A stretch of 19,782 nucleotides of DNA from Bifidobacterium sp. UBA6881. GTDB taxonomy: Bacteria; Actinomycetota; Actinomycetes; Actinomycetales; Bifidobacteriaceae. Shown here one piece after another: positions 16,332-19,782 of the stretch. The stretch is taken from contig DKCF01000038.1 in NCBI GenBank assembly GCA_002451435.1, positions 13,738 through 33,519 of the forward strand, read 5' to 3'. The notes under the pieces were generated by a model. The model was given only the letters and a program-made list of their open reading frames with translations, was not told the origin of the DNA and made no database searches. The translations under genes were made by a program, and so were the position numbers. Every line of letters starts with the position of its first letter. Positions within the stretch are counted from its first letter, which is position 1.

Positions 16332-16553
16332 ATGACAGAAGATGAGGAACGGTCCGCGGTAAAGAAGAATACCAGAGCTCCGGCAAACGAATGGGAACGT
16401 ATGCTTTCCGGTGAACTGTAGCCGACACCCGGTTGCAGCGTGAGGCGAATCCGCGCAAACTCCGTTTGGTGCAGACCATCAACCACATCCGCATACGACG
16501 CGTTCGAGGAGCATGACCGGTTATTCCACGAATTGTTCGGCTCGCTTGGCGTG
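16332..16553 (+). pseudogene. N-terminal remnant of a maltose/galactoside-type sugar O-acetyltransferase
   Basis: An ATG at 16332 opens a reading frame that reaches NEWERMLSGEL and then a stop (about 16419). In another frame the sequence continues ADTRLQREANPRKLRLVQT then INHIR, and in a further frame it continues AYDAFEEHDRLFHELFGSLG. Joined, these match the N-terminal Mac domain of LacA/Maa-type sugar O-acetyltransferases (family pattern EKEKMLAGELYDxxDPEL ... RxLxxxxN ... LxELFGSxG). At least two frameshifts are present. The catalytic left-handed beta-helix hexapeptide domain is absent, so the gene is dead. The remnant stops where the convergent VOC gene begins to make sense on the other strand, implying a deletion junction near 16553. 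Confidence 0.7.
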
Positions 16554-16928
16554 CGACCAGTCGGTGACGGCTTCGATGTTGTTGCCGTCGGGGTCGAGTA
16601 CGAACGCCGCATAATATCCGGAGTGGTAAGCCCGCGGTCCCGGCGCGCCGTTGTCGATGCCGCCGGCGGCGATCGCGGCTTCATAAAAGTCCCTTACCAT
16701 CTGCTCGCTCGCGGCGCGGAAGGCGATGTGCGTGGGAATGGGCCGCTGCTCGGAATCCTCCATCGGTGAGATGTAGAAATCCGAGCGCGGTGTGCCGTCA
16801 TCCACGCCGAATCCGATGGTCGGTTCATGATGGGCTTTGGGAACGTAACCGAGTGGAGCCAGCGCCTGTGCGTAGAATTCGATACTGCGCTCCGCATCCG
16901 AAGCATGCAAGGTGATGTGATCAATCAT
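16521..16928 (-). CDS. VOC-superfamily (glyoxalase/bleomycin-resistance fold) protein
   Basis: A 135-residue single VOC module: MIDHITLHASDAERSIEFYAQ at the start, APLGYVP, then THIAFRA in the second beta-alpha-beta-beta-beta unit and FVLDPDGNNIEAV at the end. Candidate metal ligands are His4, His67 and Glu119. The family includes glyoxalases, dioxygenases and antibiotic-binding proteins, and no specific activity can be assigned. The normal domain ends near VTDWSH. The last residues (KRAEQFVE) are encoded antisense to the acetyltransferase remnant, so the original stop was probably lost and replaced. The ATG at 16928 has GGGA nearby and also a TAATCT hexamer seven bases upstream, so it may be leaderless. 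It is an isolated gene. Confidence 0.87.
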   Translation of the reverse strand: MIDHITLHASDAERSIEFYAQALAPLGYVPKAHHEPTIGFGVDDGTPRSDFYISPMEDSEQRPIPTHIAFRAASEQMVRDFYEAAIAAGGIDNGAPGPRAYHSGYYAAFVLDPDGNNIEAVTDWSHAKRAEQFVE

Positions 16929-17215
16929 GGTTCCCAGATTAATCCGTTTTCATCCCGTTCAAATAATCGTTTCCACCCTGTCCAAATAACCGTTCCTATC
17001 CCGCTGGCCGTTTTCGACCAACCCTTATCCTCCACTCCAGTCCATGCCGCCGTCCGTTCCCATCAAACCCACTGTCTTTCCGCCCCCTGTCATCCTTCCA
17101 GCCCATTTCCACCATTCTTCCCAACCCAACCCATCCTGTTCGGCCAATCCGTCTTTTCCAACTCAACCTTTCCCAATCCAATCCATTCTTTCCTACCAAA
17201 CCCATCCTATTCAGC
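16929..17215. repeat. C/T-rich, repeat-laden non-coding tract (left)
   Basis: The plus strand is strongly pyrimidine-rich for nearly 290 bases, built from degenerate words such as CCCATCC, CCAATCC and TTTCCACCCTGTCC. AACCCATCCTGTTCGGCC and AACCCATCCTATTCAGCC are imperfect copies about 70 bp apart. The words TCCACCCTGTC and TTCAGCCCATC also occur in the tract at 18582-18757. On the minus strand, three GGG runs separated by TT (17120-17132) and a fourth at 17102-17104 could form a G-quadruplex. A minus-strand open frame crosses the tract, but its repetitive G/R/W-rich translation looks non-coding. Confidence 0.7.
16936..16941 (-). promoter_or_regulatory. candidate -10 element of the VOC gene
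   Basis: On the minus strand TAATCT lies seven bases before the ATG at 16928, matching a TANNNT -10 box placed for a leaderless transcript. GGGAACC between the two could instead be a short ribosome binding site for a transcript from further upstream. Confidence 0.3.
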
Positions 17216-17361
17216 CCATCTTCGGTGCCAACTACGCAGTCCCGAACCAACCACCTAATCCGCAGTGCGGAATATGCAGGACACGCCCGGATTTTCATAG
17301 TCGGAAATGCATATTGCGCACGATGGAAATCTAGGATTTGGGTAACTGCATGTTTGGCGGC
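17216..17361 (+). repeat. 146-nt palindromic element, copy A
   Basis: This begins CCATCTTCGGTGCCAA and ends CTGCATGTTTGGCGGC. It aligns along its whole length with the reverse complement of 18758-18903. The two share identical ends (CCATCTTCGGTGCCAA) and an identical 24-nt core (17274-17297, starting ATGCAGGACACGCCCGG). Copy A is more decayed inside. The two copies face each other around the AbiEi-like/DUF559 gene. Confidence 0.85.
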
Positions 17362-17486
17362 AAGGGATGATGACATAGGACCACAGAATTTGATAGGGGG
17401 TATTACATAGATGGTTATCCACCGATCCGGCATTTTGGATTCCATCCGCCAACCGTTGCGGTTGCAGGTAATCTTCTATATCGACA

Positions 17487-17555
17487 CGCCGAGAGGAGGG
17501 AATACCGTGGTCCTACGACCACAGGCTCGGTTCCTGGGCGAATCCCTCTTCGGCG
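17487..17555. other. long imperfect stem-loop just upstream of the DUF559-like gene
   Basis: CGCCGA (17487-17492) pairs with TCGGCG (17550-17555) and AGGGA (17497-17501) with TCCCT (17543-17547). The inner hairpin GTGGTC-CTAC-GACCAC occupies 17507-17522. There is no T-run after it. It may be a structured leader, a cruciform protein site, or an insertion footprint. It ends five bases before the candidate -10 box. Confidence 0.45.
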
Positions 17556-17559
17556 TTTC

Positions 17560-17576
17560 GATAATCTGTCCCCATG
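17560..17576 (+). promoter_or_regulatory. candidate leaderless promoter of the DUF559-like gene
   Basis: GATAAT (17560-17565) lies eight bases before the ATG at 17574. No Shine-Dalgarno-like sequence stands between them, consistent with transcription starting at or next to the ATG. A matching -35 element is not evident. Confidence 0.4.
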
Positions 17577-18581
17577 CGCAAAATAATCAATGATGAAATC
17601 GGCTGTTATCTGCTCGAGGCGGAGCGACAAGGACGATGCGCCTACCCGAGAACCAACCGCGTCCAGAAAATCATGCGAACCCGATGCGGATATGGAATGC
17701 TCTGCATGCCGTTCCCCAGAATGTATGTTCGATCGACCTATTGGAATTCACTGTCGTGCAAGGATCGGTTCCTGCATATTCTCCGCACATTGTCACATCG
17801 ACACCCACATTGGGTGTTCTGTGGTCCGTCCGCCGCGGTCGTGCATGGAATCGTCGAAAACTACCGTCTGATGGAGCACCTATATGTCTGTACGACCGGC
17901 ACGTCACACTCCAGAAGCAACAATCGCATCATTCGCAAGAGCACTGACGTGTCGGTCGTGCAAGTTGTAGACGGAATAGCCGTCACGCCATTGCACCGTT
18001 CCATTTTCGACTGCCTTCGTTGGCTCGACGAGCGTTATGCGTCGTCGGCCGTCAATCAGGCGATACGTCTGAGGCGGACCACAATCGGCGATGTACGCTC
18101 ATGGACCGGCCGACTTCGATATATTCCCGGGAAAAGTCGTGCGTTGCGGATTCTGCGATATGCGGGATCCGGTTGCGAGAATCCCGGCGAGGACATGATG
18201 TTCGCCGCCTTCATCATGGCGGGATTCGTGGCTCCGGAGACACAGGTTGCTTTCGATGATCCGGTGTCCAGACGCAGGAACGCCTACCGTGGAGATTTCG
18301 TCTGGCACAGACAGGATGGCCGTGTCATCGTCGCGGAGCTCGATGGTAGAGAGAAATATGTGAATCCCCACATGACCGGAGGACGGACCAGCTTGGCGGT
18401 CATGGAGGCGGAACGCATTCGAGAATCGCGATTGACGACGCAAGTGGATGCGGTGATTCGGCTGCACTTCGAAGACGCCTTCAATTTGGATGGACTTGCA
18501 CGGATCCTCGATTCATACGGGGTTCCCCGAGCTGATCCTATGACTTCCCGTTCCGACTCCGTCTCATCAGGGTCCATCTGA
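17574..18581 (+). CDS. AbiEi-like N-terminus fused to a DUF559/Vsr-like PD-(D/E)XK nuclease-fold domain
   Basis: A 335-residue protein of a family widespread in actinobacteria and usually of unknown function. The middle part (about 78-165) resembles the AbiEi antitoxin-type region: HWVFCGPSAAVVHGI, a variable R-rich hairpin, then VVDGIAVTPLHRSIFDCLRWL. The C-terminal part (about 200-305) looks like DUF559: ENPGEDMMFAAFIMAGF, TQVAFDD, YRGDFVW and VIVAELDG. Candidate active-site residues are Glu206, Asp241 and Glu255. The acidic core is present, so activity is possible but unproven. Codon use is less GC-biased than in the genes to the left, suggesting transfer. The gene is flanked by inverted 146-nt repeats and preceded by a stem-loop. 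I see no partner toxin gene next to it. Confidence 0.75.
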   Translation: MRKIINDEIGCYLLEAERQGRCAYPRTNRVQKIMRTRCGYGMLCMPFPRMYVRSTYWNSLSCKDRFLHILRTLSHRHPHWVFCGPSAAVVHGIVENYRLMEHLYVCTTGTSHSRSNNRIIRKSTDVSVVQVVDGIAVTPLHRSIFDCLRWLDERYASSAVNQAIRLRRTTIGDVRSWTGRLRYIPGKSRALRILRYAGSGCENPGEDMMFAAFIMAGFVAPETQVAFDDPVSRRRNAYRGDFVWHRQDGRVIVAELDGREKYVNPHMTGGRTSLAVMEAERIRESRLTTQVDAVIRLHFEDAFNLDGLARILDSYGVPRADPMTSRSDSVSSGSI

Positions 18582-18757
18582 TTCCCGCCGTCGCCCCATC
18601 CCGGTCTATTTTCGGATTCTCCTTGACTCATTTCGTATCCTTGGCCAAATCCTTAGGCCTCTCCCCGGCTAAACTCTCCACCCTGTCTTCAGCCCATCCT
18701 CAGTCGACTCTCGGCCCGCCCTTGGCCGACTCTTGGCCAACCCCCAACCTAATCCAT
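18582..18757. repeat. C/T-rich non-coding tract (right)
   Basis: This pyrimidine-rich plus-strand tract immediately follows the DUF559-like gene. It contains TCCACCCTGTC and TTCAGCCCATC, both also in the tract at 16929-17215 and in the same orientation, plus internal repeats such as CTTGGCCGACTCTTGGCCAA. No gene is visible. It leads directly into repeat copy B, just as the left tract leads into copy A. Confidence 0.65.
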
Positions 18758-18903
18758 GGTGCCAAACATACAGACATGAATCTCCTGATTTTTTGTCGTG
18801 CCCAGTATGCAGTTTCAACTGTGAAAATCCGGGCGTGTCCTGCATGTTTCGCACAACAGATTGCGTAGTGGATTTGGAACTGCATGTTTGGCACCGAAGA
18901 TGG
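18758..18903 (-). repeat. 146-nt palindromic element, copy B (inverted relative to copy A)
   Basis: The better preserved copy. On the plus strand it begins GGTGCCAAACATACAG (18758-18773) and carries GTGCCCAGTATGCAG at 18798. After a small central hairpin (TTTCA-ACTG-TGAAA) it has the inverted forms CCTGCATGTTTCGCAC (18839-18854) and CTGCATGTTTGGCACC (18880-18895). It thus has two direct copies of one motif in the left half and two inverted copies in the right half, about 40 bp apart within each half. The outermost bases CGAAGATGG match the end of copy A. Confidence 0.85.
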
Positions 18904-19050
18904 AGACTAGAACAGGACAACAGAACGGAGACATGGAACTAAAGAGAAAGGGAAGGGCGATTCTTCGGAATATGCGATCAGAATAGTGCTTCCATCAGCA
19001 TTCGAAGCAGAACAGAGGGAGAAAACCTTTCGGAGACATGAAACGGCCTG
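18904..19050. other. intergenic stretch between repeat B and the aconitase terminator region
   Basis: No gene is supported. CGGAGACATG occurs twice (near 18926 and 19031), which may be chance. The sequence is A/G-rich on the plus strand and short open frames here have no recognisable protein character. Confidence 0.4.
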
Positions 19051-19092
19051 CCAATGGGACTCAATCCTCGGGTGGATATTGAATCCCATTGG
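19051..19092 (-). terminator. hairpin downstream of the aconitase gene, probable terminator
   Basis: CCAATGGGACTCAAT (19051-19065) pairs with ATTGAATCCCATTGG (19078-19092) at 14 of 15 positions plus one G-T or mismatch step, with a 12-nt loop. GGCC bases on both sides can extend it. It lies 30 bp after the aconitase stop. Only a short GTTTC follows on the minus strand, so termination strength is uncertain. Confidence 0.55.
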
Positions 19093-19122
19093 CCGGCCGT
19101 TCGAAGTTCTGACGGAATTCCG

Positions 19123-19782
19123 TCACTTCATGAGGTTGCGCAGAACGAACTGGAGGATGCCGCCATTACGGTAGTAATCCGCCTCGCCTGGGGTATCGAT
19201 GCGCACGACCGCGTCGAATTCGGTCTTGGAACCGTCCTCATGGGTGGCGGTGACGTGGACGGTCTTCGGGGTGGAGCCGTTGTTGAGCTCCTCGATGCCG
19301 TCGATGTCGTACGTCTCCGTGCCGTTGAGACCAAGGCTCTTGTAGGATTCGCCTTCGGGGAACTGCAGCGGCAATACGCCCATGCCAATCAGGTTCGAAC
19401 GGTGGATGCGCTCGAAGCTTTCGGTGATGACGGCCTTGACGCCCAGCATGCCGGTGCCCTTGGCGGCCCAGTCACGCGAGGAGCCGGTGCCGTATTCCTT
19501 GCCGGCGAGCACGACCAATGGCACGTCATGCGCGATGTAGTCGCGGGACGCCTCGAAGATCGTCGTCGGCTTCTTGTCGAGGAAGTCGTAGGTGAAGCCA
19601 CCGGGGGTGACCTCTTCGCCCACGGAGGCGAGCAGCTGGTTGCGCAGACGGATGTTGCCGAAGGTGCCACGCACCATGACCTCGTGGTTGCCTCGGCGGG
19701 AACCGTAGGAGTTGAAGTTCTTCGGCTGCACGCCATGGTCGGTCAGGTACTTGCCGGCCGGGCTGGATGCCTTGAACGCGCC
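19123..19782 (-). CDS. acnA: aconitate hydratase, C-terminal part (gene continues beyond the right edge)
   Basis: The last 219 codons of an AcnA/IRP-type aconitase, the [4Fe-4S] enzyme that isomerises citrate to isocitrate. The visible part is the C-terminal swivel domain: KASSPAGKYLTDHGV at the window edge, then NFNSYGSRRGNHEVM, RGTFGNIRLRN, the highly conserved AGKEYGTGSSRDWAAKGT loop, and ESFERIHRSNLIGMGVLP. The SRD serine and arginine belong to the substrate-binding active site. The family usually has RGTFANIRIRN, so Gly for Ala here is a mild change. The reading frame is open to base 19782. The Fe-S cysteines lie outside the window. Bifidobacteria keep aconitase as part of a partial citrate-to-2-oxoglutarate branch used for glutamate synthesis. 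Confidence 0.96.
   Translation of the reverse strand, partial: GAFKASSPAGKYLTDHGVQPKNFNSYGSRRGNHEVMVRGTFGNIRLRNQLLASVGEEVTPGGFTYDFLDKKPTTIFEASRDYIAHDVPLVVLAGKEYGTGSSRDWAAKGTGMLGVKAVITESFERIHRSNLIGMGVLPLQFPEGESYKSLGLNGTETYDIDGIEELNNGSTPKTVHVTATHEDGSKTEFDAVVRIDTPGEADYYRNGGILQFVLRNLMK

Noticed and set aside
16996..17445. Minus-strand 149-codon frame in the C/T-rich tract
   Set aside because: Its translation is a low-complexity G/R/W/K string produced by the repeats, without a ribosome binding site or family resemblance.
17574..18581. Complete AbiE toxin-antitoxin pair
   Set aside because: No AbiEii nucleotidyltransferase-like toxin gene is adjacent, and the C-terminal half is DUF559-like, so only a domain resemblance is claimed.
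16929..18903. CRISPR array
   Set aside because: The repeats are palindromic, only two long copies exist, the spacing is irregular and no cas genes are present.

Overview
The window looks like a piece of an actinobacterial chromosome, most likely Bifidobacterium or a close relative. The reasons are the GC-rich coding sequence, the overlapping miaB-miaA pair, a RelQ-type alarmone synthetase, two NarL/LuxR-type two-component systems and an AcnA-type aconitase. The genus is an inference from gene content and codon style; no 16S rRNA or other marker is present.

Positions 1-6069 are mostly housekeeping. A minus-strand miaB-miaA pair makes the ms2i6A37 tRNA modification. It is divergent from a plus-strand small (p)ppGpp synthetase. 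A minus-strand EamA-type transporter follows, convergent with the synthetase across a very long hairpin. Next come a minus-strand Bax-inhibitor-1/YccA membrane protein with a Q/N/G/Y-rich N-terminal tail, and a membrane-anchored protein with two Ltp repeats (the family of phage superinfection-exclusion lipoproteins).

Positions 6233-12347 hold two histidine kinase/response regulator pairs. The first is on the plus strand (GTGA overlap) and the second on the minus strand (TGATG overlap). Between them lies a 702-residue DUF262-DUF1524-RAMA protein, the architecture of GmrSD/SspE-like modified-DNA or defence proteins, whose HNH-type motif looks degenerate. The second kinase pair is divergent from a three-gene ABC-2 export operon (ATPase plus two permeases, 12582-16160). 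The divergent promoter region carries operator-like repeats spaced 42 bp apart. The layout suggests sensing followed by induced export of an antimicrobial or other membrane-active compound.

Positions 16161-19122 are a visibly less GC-rich accessory stretch. It contains the frameshifted N-terminal remnant of a sugar O-acetyltransferase, a VOC/glyoxalase-fold gene whose 3' end runs antisense into that remnant, and a gene for an AbiEi-like/DUF559 (PD-(D/E)XK nuclease-fold) protein. This last gene is bracketed by two 146-nt elements in inverted orientation. Each element is a nested palindrome built from about four copies of a 15-nt motif, and each is preceded by a strand-biased C/T-rich tract. 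This gene-plus-repeat cassette is the best candidate here for an undescribed system. The window closes with the C-terminal end of a minus-strand aconitase gene that runs off the right edge.
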